In this document: piece by piece, positions 33,487-44,061 of the stretch
Position numbering within the stretch: position 1 is the first letter of the stretch
Layout: each line of letters opens with the position of its first letter
From: Henricia sp. BOLD:AAB3569
Taxonomy: Eukaryota; Echinodermata; Asteroidea; Spinulosida; Echinasteridae
Length of the DNA: 64,000 bases
Reading direction: 5' to 3'
Assembly: GCA_037783545.1 (NCBI GenBank)
Contig: JBBELK010000375.1
Location: forward strand, 1,240,001 to 1,304,000
Notes under the pieces: generated by a model
Told to the model about the DNA's origin: nothing
Seen by the model: only the letters and a program-made list of their open reading frames with translations
Database searches by the model: none
Made by a program: the position numbers and the translations under genes

Positions 33487-34217
33487 TTGAGTAGTCGATC
33501 ATGCATTAGACCTTATTTACGTTCCTTTATTTTTATATGTACGTTCCTTTATTTTATGTATAAGAATCTTAACAGTAGTTTATGTAACCTTGATTATCTT
33601 GAGTTGTGTGACCTGTACAAACTCTCTCCTCTCTCTGTTGGAAGATTTGTTAATGACTGTTTATTTCTTTACAAACACTTCCACAACCTTTTAAATATTA
33701 CTGATGCTAATCCGTTCAGTTTACATGTACCCACACGACGGACAAGGCATGCCAACGAACACGTCTTTTACATGTCCCACGAAGTCGCGTTGAGGTCAGA
33801 AAACGTGGCTTTGTTTCCAGAATTTCTTCCACCTACAACGGACTCCATGGAAAATGTGATGTGTTCGGTGTCGCAAGCCTTGGAAGTTTCCGGAACCAGA
33901 TTTACCGTGCCATTGCAGCTAACGCCATCTGATTTGCTTTGTGTTTAAATTGTTGCCGTGTTTCTTGTATATAGTCCCCCTTGTACTATAGTTTTCATTT
34001 ATTCAATTTGCCTTTTTTTCTTCTTCTTTTTTAAGCAGACTTTGTATATTTTGAATTTAATTAATTTGAATTTAATTCATTTTTACACATGTTTTATTTA
34101 ATCTATTTATTTATTTCATAGCATTGTTTTTTATAGCATTTATTTATGCCGTCCTGTAATTGGCGACTCGATCGCTGTTCGATTTGGTTGGTAAATAAAT
34201 AAAATAAATAAACAAAA
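33487..34217 (+). mobile_element. LINE 3' fragment
   Basis: The frame ending at 33948 has RFVNDCLFLYKHFHNLL, FSLHVPTRRTR and LFPEFLPP. This is the pattern found at the very C-terminus of many jockey/CR1-like LINE polymerases (a short LYK helix followed by VPxRxTR). It is followed by an AT-rich 3' untranslated region that ends GGTTGGTAAATAAATAAAAT plus more AAATAA repeats at about 34215. 5' truncation is usual for LINE copies. It belongs to a different family from the LINE at 18541. Confidence 0.6.
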
Positions 34218-35123
34218 AGATTGGCTAAAAACATTCTAGAGGTTGTTCATAAGAAAATCAAAATTTTCCCACTTTTAAATAAAATTTGTCTACCAAATCT
34301 ACACGCACGGGTTACATGTAAGTCACTTTAAGGGGGAAAAGCATGATCAACTTCTCTATTCTTTGCTGCAATTTAAAAAAACAATTTTCCCATAAAAGCG
34401 GAGCTCTACAGCTCAATTTATTTTCTAAAACAATACAATGAAAATATATTTACAAGTAAAGGGAAATATAACAAAGTTATGGTCACATCCTTTAAGCAAA
34501 ATTAAAGACGGTACACGTGATTGGTAAATTGTTACAAATAGTTTTATCCCCCTGTGTGATTGAAGATATGCATGATTAAAATCAACCTGAGCAAAAACCA
34601 GCTCCGTACTTTGTCTAACTTTTGAGAAAACAGTAAAAAAAGGGTTTGCAGTCATTTCGCCACAGAACCTCTTCGCCCTGAACCATTTCGCCCTGAACCA
34701 CGGCCTGTGCACGAAGTGGTTTTGGAGCGAAGTGGCATTGGGGCGATGGTGTGTTTGGCGATGTGATTTGGGGCGAAATGGCACTCGGGCGAAGTGGTTT
34801 GGGGCGAAATGGCACTTGGGCGAAATGGTTTTGGGGCGAATTGAATTTTCGTCTCATGAGACGAAAACTAATTGTTTTACTCACTTCTCAAAGACTATAG
34901 CACTTCCGACAAAACCATTTCAGGGGAAGTTTTCTACGGTCGTCATGTTTATATTGTGTAAGTTAGGCGTAAATCTGTGAACATTTCTGATTTTCGAGAT
35001 ACCAATCATTTATACTGCCTTTAAATCAAATACCATGTGTACAATACTACTTTTGTCAAAAGATGACATTATACACTAAATTATTTAACAAAAAGTAACC
35101 GAGAAATAACAAACAAAAAGGAC
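34218..35123. repeat. GGGCGAAATGG degenerate repeats and dispersed repeat H
   Basis: Positions 34660-34850 repeat GGGGCGAAATGG and GGGCGAAGTGG about eight times at 15-25 base spacing. From 34860, ACTCACTTCTCAAAGAC and GTCATGTTTATATTGTG recur at 45245-45380, and a shorter GGGCGAAGTGG run is at 45160-45230. The pair thus forms one dispersed unit of about 350 bases. It is non-coding. Confidence 0.6.
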
Positions 35124-35573
35124 GTGGGTCTGTCCACAGTAATGGGGTACATTTCTGTAACATTCAAGATCTTAGGTCCCAGTTCACTTCAAATGTCTTA
35201 ATTTTATCTTTAAATTATCAAGCTAAACCGAGCAAATAACTTTTTCACCAAGGAGTAAGAAAAATAGTCCTACAACATACATTTGTGAAAACCTCGTGCA
35301 CAAATGTTCCTATTACGCATGTAACAAAGACGGAAAAAAATGTCACAACATTGTCTGTCCACGTTACCTACGTAATAGGAAAATTTGTACACTTGCTTTT
35401 CAAAAATGTATGTTGTGGCAGCAATTTCTTACCTTTTTAGGCAAAAGTTATCTCCTGAGAACAAAACAAGGAAATTTCTTTAATTCTGAGATAAACTAAA
35501 GACATCTGAAAGGAATTATTGACCTATTTTTCAAATGTACCCCATTACTGTGGACAGACCCACATACAAGTTT
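35124..35573. mobile_element. 450-bp MITE, GTGGGTCTGTCCACAG ends
   Basis: GTGGGTCTGTCCACAGTAAT then GGGGTACATTT at left; the right end is the exact inverse over 30 bases. The interior has no domain. The 46-kb element (45831) has a related terminus (CCACAGTAAAGGGGTCATTT). Confidence 0.8.
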
Positions 35574-35853
35574 AGTGAACTGATACAATCACGTGTCTAT
35601 AATACTTAGAAGAAAAAAATTACGTTCTTTCCTCTTACAGTATATCTGGCCAAAAAAGACATCGTGTTAAGTCGTTGTTTTTCTAGTAACACGAATTTCT
35701 TCAAGTTATTTTTATACACATGTACAATATAATTATTAATTCCGTAAAAGACAACTTTATACACCTTATTTCCCAAATGACTCTGTGTAAGCGCCCTATA
35801 AGGAAAAAACGTAAATCACTACGAATAATATATATCTGATAAATAACAGGTCG

Positions 35854-36019
35854 AATAGACTACTAAAGTGTGACGTCAGTTGCCATGGTAATTGGGTCTA
35901 AACATTCGCTGGTAATCTGTCCATAGGTATAGCGTAGGGAAACAGTTCACTGGTTTTAGTGTAGACCCAAAAACCATGGCAACACACAAAGGGTGACGTT
36001 TTCACTTTAGTAGTCTATT
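35854..36019. mobile_element. MITE family D, copy 3
   Basis: AATAGACTACTAAAGTG and its inverse over a 166-bp palindromic unit, opposite in orientation to copy 2 and about 90 percent like it by eye. It gives the uninterrupted middle part used to read the split copy at 24563. Confidence 0.85.
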
Positions 36020-36875
36020 CTTGTTATATTTTCTAATAACCTTTTCGACAAAAAGCCAAGCATCAATATGTTTACTACAAATAATGAAAAGATGTTCAAT
36101 TGTTTCCCTTTCTACAATCCAAAAGATCTGTATAAAAGAAATCACCCCATACAATTTCAGAAGTTGGTTGAAAAATGTTCATATGAGAGCGTGTTCCAAA
36201 ACTGGTAAACATTAGATGAAAATTTCGGAATATTTTAAATTCATCAAAATAGTGCATCAAATGGTAGAGAAATGTCCACATTTTACAAATATACTAAAAA
36301 AAGAACGTTTTTCGCTGGGCACACCATGCCGCCAAATTGCATGCGATCTCTTACAGCGTGAGAGACGGACAGAAGGAACATAAAATTAAATGGCAGTTTT
36401 TTTCAATATGAAAAGTTTGCAATTCTCCCCTACAAAGGGGCCTGGGTAACATATTTTCACCTAAAGAGAGTATAAACCGCGGTCATGTATAATGATACTC
36501 AAGTTCATTGTCACTTAGGAGGTCGTGAAAAAAAAATGCCATTTTGTCCGTCCCTCACCTACCAAATACAACTAATTTCTTTTCCCTAGCTACTCGATTC
36601 TTTTTCGTTTTTATTAAAGTACCAACTATACCTATCCATATAAAATAAACAGTATACACCACTCATTAAGCCTTCTAGTTATATTTCACTTTTAAAACGT
36701 GAGGAACTGACATGTCTGCAAAAAATAAGATGGCGCGTGGGTGGGGATAGGGGAAGGGTTAAGTTGGATTTGGGCATAAAGGGGTAGGGAGAGATTGGGT
36801 GTATGTAATGCAATGGATTCTATTGATTCCTCACGCATGAAAAGTGACCCCTGCCTAAATTGTAAAGTAAATTCT
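36020..36875. other. No gene recognised
   Basis: AT-rich sequence with GGGGCCTGGGTAACAT and several A runs. I see no exon, repeat end or inverted repeat that I can support. Confidence 0.4.
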
Positions 36876-37096
36876 ATTACTATACCTCATAAATATTCAT
36901 GAGGCAGCCGCGGTATTTCATTGGTTCATTCCAGCAACTCAGCCGTGTGTTAGTTTTTACTAACACACGGGTACTATCACACGGCCTAGATTTGTCCCAG
37001 TACACTGTGATCTTTTTACCAATGACGCACGCGCTTCTCGTTCGTGCAGTAGAGATAAGTGCAAGAGCTCATTGTACCAGTCTATTATGGTACAAA

Positions 37097-37378
37097 ATGG
37101 CATCCAGCGGTGCTCGTTTTGCGATGTAAATAGAGGAAAAACATGGACAAAAAAAGACGCTAAAGAAACAAAACGAGCAGTATAGAAAAGCAGTTTGCAT
37201 ACTTGCAACATACGGTGAATGCAGGGGAATGACCATAAATAAGGTAGAACAGTTAGAAAAAAGGAAATTAAATGACTTTCTACTTTGCGACGTTCGCACC
37301 AAGTCTGACACTGACAGGGTTGACGGTGTGGTAAAATGGGCCAATAAAATACCGTGGCTACCTAATGAATATTTCTGA
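37097..37378 (+). pseudogene. Coding-like frame in element C (about 93 codons)
   Basis: From ATGGCATCCAGCGG the frame reads MASSGARFAM, a TAA, then some 82 codons with plain protein character (KAVCILATYGECRGM, then NKVEQLEKRKLNDFLLC, then VVKWANKIPWLPNEYF). It ends at a TGA inside the terminal inverted repeat. The second copy (50876-51155) keeps the text and the TAA but lacks two bases at about 50959. No family recognised: basic start, helical middle and a Trp-rich end might be a small DNA-binding protein or a captured exon. Confidence 0.4.
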
Positions 37379-37388
37379 GGTATAGTAA

Positions 37389-37559
37389 AACAAATACCAC
37401 ATGGTTTTTAAATGGAGATAGTGAAAACTAACGACTCTCGGTGTTGGATGATTGGCACTATCTCCCTCGGCTTACGCCTCGGGAGATAGTGCCAATCATC
37501 CAACACCTCGGGGTTGTTAGTTTTCACTATCTCCCATCAAACCATGTGGTATTTGTATA
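37389..37559. repeat. Foldback inside element C
   Basis: Arms of about 80 bases: CAAATACCACATGGTTT, GGAGATAGTGAAAACTAACG, GTGTTGGATGATTGGCAC and their inverses around CCTCGGCTTACGCCTCGG. The same structure is at 51172-51336. A relative of different sequence but the same layout is at 38452-38590. Confidence 0.8.
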
Positions 37560-38451
37560 ATATCTGATATATTGATTGTGTGTATTAACATCATTAGCAA
37601 ATACAAATATAGGTTCACTTAATTCAGCTTCCTTCTATTGTATTGGCAATACGACCAGCATTAATGGGCAAAATATTGCATCTCTCAGCCAAATCATTGA
37701 AGGAAATTATTTTACCTGTGTTCGTGATTTATCCCAAAGTTGTAATTCCTTGAGGCCTAAGGATTTTACTATCTAACACTTTCTCTCGGTTACCAGTAAT
37801 TACGCTATTGTTCCACATATATATTATTATACATGTAAATTATTTTCATCAGCGTCAGAACATTATTAAACGAGGTCTTCTAATTGGTTTGCACTTTCAT
37901 CACTCAAAAGACCAACGTGAACAACGATGCTCTCTTGAAGCGAAATAATTTACAAAGATGAACAACATATATTCATCAGGTAAAACTGACCTTCTCTATT
38001 TTAAAATAAATTTGCCATAATTTTGTTTTTACAAATATTTTTGTTACACCCTGTCTTGGAATACTGCAGTTTCATTGGTCCATAACGATTACATGTCCCT
38101 GCGATAAAAACTCATATCACCCGCCGTACGTAAATTTTAGTTCATATCGCCCATATCGCCCTACCATAAAGCGATCTGCGTGCACGTTTTGCGCGTCCAC
38201 AGCATGCGTGACGCTCTGTCCCGTTGGTAAAATAAACTACGTGTTACGCCGACTAGAGACACGCACATTCCAGTATTCCACACGCTGTGCGCCAAAACAA
38301 CATACTCGTACGCGCGGCACTTTCGCAATGTTACACACGCACACGTGGTAGTCCAGAGACTAGCGAAGGTGCAATTTAACATTTGTGCAATATTTGTGCA
38401 ATTTAAAATAATAGAAACGATATTCTGAGACCAAGACGGGATATAAAAAAA
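37560..38451. other. No gene recognised
   Basis: AT-rich to 38040, then CpG-rich DNA with CGTGTTACGCCGACTAGAG. Short frames do not resemble known proteins. No transposon ends found. Confidence 0.4.
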
Positions 38452-38590
38452 CAATTGTTGACTGGTGTGGTGTGGGTTATGGGTTTTAACACCCTCGGAA
38501 GCTCATAACACCCTCAGCTTTGCATCGGGTGCTATGAGCTCCCTCGGGTGTTAAAACTCCATATCCCACATCACGCCAGTCAACAATAGA
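38452..38590. repeat. Foldback with TTGTTGACTGGTGTGG arms
   Basis: TTGTTGACTGGTGTGGTG, GTTTTAACACCCTCGG and GCTCATAACACCC pair with their inverses up to GCCAGTCAACAATA. The centre is AGCTTTGCATC. Like the foldback in element C, the inner arm has CCCTCGG near a short GC loop. It abuts MITE D copy 4. Confidence 0.75.
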
Positions 38591-38755
38591 CTGCCGAAGT
38601 GAATACGTCACCTTTTGTTAGTTGCCTAGGCAATTGGATCTAAACTAAAAATCACTCAACCGTGTCCCAGTGCTTTTCCAATGGTACTTTTCCTGACGGC
38701 CATGATAGTTTAGATCCAATTGCCATGGCAACGCACGTCACACTTCGGCTGTCTC
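38585..38755. mobile_element. MITE family D, copy 4
   Basis: A diverged member: AATAGACTGCCGAAGTGA at left and CACACTTCGGCTGTCT at right, with CAATTGGATCTAAACT and AGTTTAGATCCAATTG as inner arms. Both ends carry matching changes (CTAAAG became CCGAAG in both), which marks a subfamily rather than decay. Confidence 0.75.
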
Positions 38756-39429
38756 TAGACCGATCCAGTAAGCTCCGCCAATTTAGAAATTGCCTCACAT
38801 GTAAGGCACGTGTGCAGTAGAGTCGCATGGCCGCGCCGTGCGTCAGCGTCCGCGCCCTGGTCAGCACGTATTGAAACACGCACATGCACACAGAAACTGC
38901 ACGCTCGAAAGCAAAATGCGCATCTAAGTATCCGGTCGTGTGCGTGCACGTACAACACGCCTGCAATACGCGTAACGCGCGCGATCGAACAAAAACATCT
39001 CGGCACACATCTAGAATACAGTGAATGCACAACATAGCAAAACGACAAGCTAATTTTGGTGAGTTTTTCCCGTTTACACAAAAACACATTGATGAAGGGA
39101 TTAAAAGTAGGTTTGGATAGTCTTATACAATCCGTTTTAAACCGGCTAGGGTCCTCTGCGCTGATAAAAATTATGTTTATGGTGTTTTTGCGTCACTCGT
39201 GCTGCATTTCGCCGTAGCTCTGTGCAAACAAATTTGAGGACTCAGGTAACCAAAATGGAGATCCACTTTTTGGTTACTTCAACCTGAGGCGGTGATTGGT
39301 TAATTCCAAAATGGGCGGAGCTTACTGGATTGGTCTATTGTTTAGTGTACATTGTCAGATATTATGTCAGAAAAGAAGTAAACTGTGAAACATTAAGCGA
39401 AATCCATGCGGTCTTTGGGTTATCGTTTA
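38756..39429. other. No gene recognised; CpG-rich then AT-rich
   Basis: 38790-39010 is rich in CGCG and CACGTACG words, like 49940-50220. At 39243-39290, CAGGTAACCAAAATGG and TTTGGTTACTTCAACCTG form a small hairpin. No coding exon is supported. Confidence 0.4.
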
Positions 39430-39525
39430 AAGAAAAATCTACGCGATATAAACAAGATAGGCCCAACATTTTAACATTTTGTACGTACGATTTTAGCAGC
39501 TAGATGACAATGTGTCGCTTCAAAA

Positions 39526-39770
39526 CAGGGCCCAATTTCATGGCGCTGCTAAGCACAAAAATTTGCTTAGCACAGGATTTGTTTGCTTTATTTTGCAAAA
39601 ATGGTTGCCAGCCAAAATCGTAAGTGATGTGTTTTGAAAGGTATTCTCCCGTACTCTTGCGAGGAACACAAGTTGGCGTATAATTTTGGCTTGTAATCCA
39701 TTTTATAAAGGAAATAAATCCTGTGCTCAGCAAATTTTTGTGCTGAGCAGCGCCATGAAATTGGCCCCTG
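39526..39770. mobile_element. Palindromic MITE (CAGGGCCCAATTTC family), copy 2
   Basis: Closely like 4421-4660 with about 75-base inverted ends. In family A copy 1 the same site reads ACTGAACAGTTTTGAAG uninterrupted (as the inverse here). The insertion therefore left no more than a 1-3 base duplication, at a CTG/CAG, instead of the 8 bases a hAT element would leave. Confidence 0.75.
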
Positions 39771-39911
39771 TTCAGTGTCGATGTTTTTGCTGCATGCAAA
39801 AACACGGAAGCTACGCTGCAGTTGTTGGCCATACATTCTCTACGTCGGCCACAGCGTCATGTGCGTGTACGTATGGGTGTACATGTGGAATACAAATTTA
39901 AATGATGCTAC

Positions 39912-39920
39912 CATTGATTT

Positions 39921-39951
<31 letters not shown>

Positions 39952-40247
39952 CACGAATCCGGTTGCTAAGGACTCCTTCCCTGCAAGTCCGCCATTACTG
40001 GGGGCCATCCACTGCCATGGACTGGGCGCTTTGTCTTGTTGTTAAATCAAACAGCGCAAAACGCGTACGCGTACACAGGCTTCGCAGGCAAATAAACGCG
40101 CAAAATTGTTCGAAGTGACAACATAATGTAACAGCATATCATCAACACCAAACCCACAGTTCATGGCACTGGATGGCCCCCAGCTATGGCGGACGTACAC
40201 GGACCATGACTTTGCAGGTCGGATTGGTACTGGTGTATAGCTCAATG
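39912..40247. mobile_element. MITE with 8-bp duplication GATGCTAC
   Basis: Left end CATTGATTTACAC, right end GTGTATAGCTCAATG. It is flanked by GATGCTAC at 39904-39911 and 40248-40255; family A copies 1 and 2 have the site once. An 8-base duplication fits hAT-type elements. An inner inverted repeat (GTCCGCCATTACTGGGGGCC against GGCCCCCAGCTATGGCGGAC) spans 39986-40196. A 28-base AT run lies at 39924-39951. Confidence 0.75.
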
Positions 40248-40465
40248 GATGCTACCGTGTTCTACACGCGTCCTACGCGCGACTTAAAAACGCGAAAAAC
40301 AAAAACCTCCCACGCGCTTGGTGACTGCACAAAGTTAACGCGCGCTTGCACTACGCAGAACGGACACGGCAACCTCGTCCCCAGGGTGGTAGAGCATACT
40401 CGTTCCTAGCTGTTCTACACCCTGGGATGTGATCATAGACCCTTTTTCTAATAAATTCAAATTTT

Positions 40466-40932
40466 ATGCACGCATGTGCATAACGGACGTGGTAGGCGGA
40501 AGTGAATTGAGTCGATTTTACATACACGTGTTTATATGGCGAGTAACGTCTTTGGCCGTTTTAAACTCGTAAAACGCGGTGAATCTGTGTTTTTGACACA
40601 AAATAACAGCTGGTAATATAGAGTTCAGATACAGATTCAACCTACTGAGTATCTGTATGGGGCTTACATGGGCGTCTAGTGGTGAACATTTTGAGATAAC
40701 TGTCGAAAAGCTGTGGTTACGGTATTGCGTGAAGCCGTGCGTGCATGGCGTCGCCAGTCATGGGTAGTGATCCCATGACTGGCAACGCCATGCACGCTAG
40801 GCTTCACGCAATACCGTAACCACATATTTTCGACAGTTATCTCAAAAATTCCACCCGTAGACGCCTGTATAACCTCAAAACATATATACAGTAGGTTGAA
40901 TCTGTATCTGAGCTTTATATTACCAGTTAGAA
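40466..40932. mobile_element. Family B element with 155-base foldback arms
   Basis: After the family start (AACGGACGTGGTAGGCGG) the arms AACTGGTAATATA..., CAGATACAGATTCAACC, GTTACGGTATTGCGTGAAGC and GGCGTCGCCAGTCATGGG run into their inverses at 40766-40932. The pairing is nearly perfect and would form a 150-bp hairpin. A third member (42475-42711) has the same core. Confidence 0.75.
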
Positions 40933-41318
40933 GCAAAATTTTCCTTGTTCTGCTGCCCAAAGAGTGATCCATTATGATTTCCAGTAGTTTATCAGTGAAG
41001 CCTTGGTTTCAGGAGAACTGCATTAACTAATAAAAATAAATTAACAAAAAATTATTTCCCTCTCTTCTCTCAGTACTAGCCATGCTAGTGCACTTATGAG
41101 AATGGCTATTTAAACACATCAATTTAAAATCTTCAGTTTTTCTCACAGCTAAATTTGGTTTTTAAAAAATCAAATATGCACTTAGGCCTACTGATGTTTG
41201 ATACTGAAGGACAAGGAAATGACTCATCAAGTATTGGTATAAGTGTAGATTTGATAGGAAACTCCATATTTGTGAATATGAAAAAATTGTAACATTTTGC
41301 AGAACATTTTTCGGTAAA
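40933..41318. other. No gene recognised
   Basis: AT-rich spacer between two elements; includes AAATTTGGTTTTTAAAAAATC. Nothing further is supported. Confidence 0.4.
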
Positions 41319-42336
41319 GGGGTCATTTCACCAAGGATTGTTTTTTCCAATCAGCCCGATCTGGACCAGATTGTCCCCGATGAATCAATTTTTTTGATCG
41401 GCCCGATTGTCGTCATGAATCGCCTCCAATCGTCCCCTTTTTTGACCCGATTGAGTCCCGACCAATGGACCATGGCTTGGAAACGAATCACGGACGTTCC
41501 TCGCGCGATCGACACGTTTCCGGGGCGCAAGTACCCGCAGGTACACGGCAAAGGCCCGGTAGAGACCCGCTTCTCGCGCGCAAGTGAGCGATCTTCGCGC
41601 GTTGTTCGGTCGAGAGAGGCATGCAGAGAGAGGCATGCAGAGAGAGGCCGAAAATGGGCGATTCCGGCGGGAGAGAGGACGCTTTCGGCCGCTCTGCGGC
41701 CGATATCTGCCGTTAATCCGCCGTTCTTCGCGCGAGAGTGGCCGAATGTAGGCGTATGTTGACGCAGGGAGCCGCAGGAAGCCGAAAGTAAACGGTCTTT
41801 GGACGATTTTAACGATCTTCGGACGTTCTTCGGCCGACCAAATTTGCCTAGATCGGCCGGAGATCGGTGTTTTTGGGGCCCGACTATATAAATCGAGCCA
41901 GATCGAAGCCTTTCATCACTTTCTGACCAGCCATGCAGGTCGGTCGTCCGAGGATTTGGTGAGGGTCGGGTGCTTACACTCCGCCGACACTACGCACGAC
42001 CCTCGGTAGAGAGCGGCAGAGGCTATACGAAAGCTCCAGAGGGCATGCGAGACAAGGGGACTTTCAGGGGACCCTCGGACGACCAAGACGACCACGGGCC
42101 GACGGTTTTTGATCGGCTACTGTTTTTCAACATGTTTAAAAACAGTAGCCGATCACTTTTTCGGTACCCGACCCTCGGAGGACTGAGGCGATCGCGCCAG
42201 ATCTTCCCCCGAAGGTATAGGGTAGTGCTCGACAGTGCGCGCAGGTTCCCGACTATTTTCGCAAAAATGCGGCCGATCGACCAAAAAAAGGATCGGGTAC
42301 TATCGGGACCAAAACAATCCTTGGTGAAATGACCCC
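41319..42336. mobile_element. 1.0 kb GC-rich element, GGGGTCATTTCACCAAGG ends
   Basis: GGGGTCATTTCACCAAGG then ATTGTTTT at left, exact inverse at right. The interior is GC-rich with repeated GATCGG, CGACCCT and CTTCGG words, and a perfect hairpin GATCGGCTACTGTTTTT/AAAACAGTAGCCGATC at 42112-42153. The open frames over it (122 and 120 codons) look like composition effects. No transposase. Confidence 0.75.
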
Positions 42337-42474
42337 TTATGAGTTGGGAAGTTGATCAGATTTTCTATAAAATGACTCATCTATAAGCATTGGAATAGGC
42401 AGATTCTCGTACGTAATTTTGTACACAAGTCAATGGGTACGTAAAACGCGGTGAATTTCTGTTTTTGACACAAA

Positions 42475-42711
42475 ATAATAACTGGTAATATAAAGCTCAG
42501 ATACAGATTCAACCTACTGTATATCTGTTTTGAGGTTATACAGGCGTATAGGGGTGGAATTTTTGAGATAACTGTCGAAAATCTGTGGTTACGGTATTGC
42601 GTGAAGCCGTGCGTGCATGGCGTCGCCAGTCATGGGTAGTGAGTCCCATGACTGGCGACGCCATGCACGCACGGCTTCACGCAATACTGTAACCACATAT
42701 TGTCGAGCTTT
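42475..42711. mobile_element. Family B element, copy 3, right arm cut short
   Basis: Same foldback core as 40609-40932: GCGTGAAGCCGTGCGTGC, CAGTCATGGGTAGTGAG and the inverse arm. The right arm stops at ACATATTGTCGAG, so the outer half of that arm is missing. Confidence 0.75.
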
Positions 42712-43059
42712 TATTCTATTTTCGGTTGGTCTTCGGGTTTAGAAAAGGCCAAAAGTCACTAATTACCTCTTCTGTCAGAGTACCACGAATCAGAATTACA
42801 AACAGTAATGCTCGACCATCAAGTTAATTGCGGGATCGTATAGTGACTCGGGGCAAATGAAACACAACTATGGCCAACAAAAAAGGGGAAACGAGACGAT
42901 TTGTCGGACAAACAAAATGGCTAAAAAAAAAAACATTCGGCATTAGTCAGTTTGTTGTCAAGGGGCGTGGCTACTAAAAACTGTTAACCAATCAGCATAC
43001 GAAGAAAAGGTTTCCATACCAGGGTCTACGCAGTAGCAGTAGACCATGGGGCCGTAGAC
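42712..43059. other. No gene recognised
   Basis: Mixed sequence with an A run at 42919-42930. No exon or element end supported. Confidence 0.4.
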
Positions 43060-43274
43060 CATTTGAACTCGTGTAGCCGACGACCGTTTTATTAAAAACA
43101 CAATTCAGCACAGCAAATAGCCTTAGAGTAAATATGCAAATATCCCTAATCGATAATCGAACGCATCACGCTTACGATAGGTTTGGTGAAATTCATCGCA
43201 GCACCCATTGTAGTCACGATCCATCGCAGCCTTATTATAGACCTTAACTTAAGAGTTTAGTGAAATCGACCCCT
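43060..43274 (-). mobile_element. MITE family A, copy 3 (5' end only)
   Basis: Reverse complement of the first 215 bases of family A, ending at the terminus GAAATCGACCCC. It shares TATGCAAATATCCCTAAT and CGCAGCACCCATTG with the other copies. The rest of the element is missing. Confidence 0.75.
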
Positions 43275-43885
43275 GGTTACGCTCTTTTAACTTGATCACT
43301 AGCTCGTAGCAGCCAAAGAAAAGGAACGTGGAAAACAGGATGACGTCATTTTCTCCATATATATCAGATTATAAAACTAATAATAAATATTGAGCAAAAA
43401 TGCTTTATACAGAACCCTGCCGAATTGAGCCGAAATTAGAGTAAATCGTCCACTGCAAGCACCGACTCGCGAGCGTGTTCACCAATGTTGCAGCTCCGAA
43501 AATTTCACAACCGAGCCCCGGTCAGTTGGCCACGTCGTAATCTTCATCTCACGACCGGACCACGCGGTTGCCTCGAAATTGCGCTCTAAGTAACCAAATG
43601 CATGAACATTCCGCTGTTGTTCTTTATAGACGTTTTAAGAGCGACTGCACTTGCTGCGATTATACAATGCTCCATGTTTGCTGAAATTCACGAATAAAAA
43701 GCACACCCTAAATTATCTTTCCGTAATTTATGTCACCGCATGCGCCAACAACTGATTTGGAAAGACGATGCCCAAATGTTGACTCGCGGATTAAAAATAC
43801 ATAGAAATGCAAAAAAAGCTGTGCTTTTTGCCCAGTTATTCGATTATTCGGGTTGCGTTACGGTTTGAACAGTCTGCGACGAGCG
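43275..43885. other. No gene recognised
   Basis: Unremarkable mixed sequence. It holds no repeat end or exon that I can support. Confidence 0.4.
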
Positions 43886-44061
43886 TTAAAGGCACAAGCT
43901 AGTCAGCAATGCGCGCGCGCCAAATTCGTGCCACGAAATATACGCAGCTCCATAGCAAAGGCATGGAGCTGCGTATTTCATGGCACGAATTTGGCGCGCG
44001 CGCATTGCTAACGAGTCGCGAATTTGGCACACACGCATTGCTGACGAGTCTGTGCCTTTAA
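43886..44061. mobile_element. 176-bp MITE flanked by TTAA
   Basis: TTAA at 43886-43889 and 44058-44061 surround AGGCACA...TGTGCCT. The arms of about 70 bases (CAATGCGCGCGCGCCAAATT, ACGCAGCTCCAT) pair with the other half. The right half carries an extra partial repeat (CACACACGCATTGCTGACG). A perfect TTAA duplication fits piggyBac- or Kolobok-type movement. Confidence 0.8.

Larger units (their letters stand above)
36876..37559 (+). mobile_element. Composite element family C, copy 1
   Basis: The first 512 bases have inverted ends ATTACTATACCTCATAAATA and TATTTCTGAGGTATAGTAA. They are directly followed by a foldback whose arms start CAAATACCACATGG. The whole 684 bases recur at 50650-51336 with only a few differences and the same outer limits. 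A coding-like frame lies inside. It is either one mobile unit or a recent local duplication. Confidence 0.75.
39430..40366 (-). mobile_element. MITE family A, copy 4, with two insertions
   Basis: Reverse-orientation partial copy. Landmarks are GCGATATAAACAAGAT, TGTGTCGCTTCAAAA, TCGATGTTTTTGCTGCATG, TGCTACC|GTGTTCTACACGCG and GCGCTTGGTGACTGCAC. Two MITEs interrupt it at 39526-39770 and 39912-40247. The uninterrupted copies at 2852 and 47619 show both empty sites. Confidence 0.75.

Noticed and set aside
38756-39089. Minus-strand frames of 110-145 codons with Cys-rich wording
   Set aside because: CpG-rich low-complexity sequence; similar wording occurs at 49850-50180 without a common protein. 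No splice or domain support.
41394-42332. Two + strand frames of about 120 codons
   Set aside because: They lie inside a GC-rich element with inverted ends and show no known domain.
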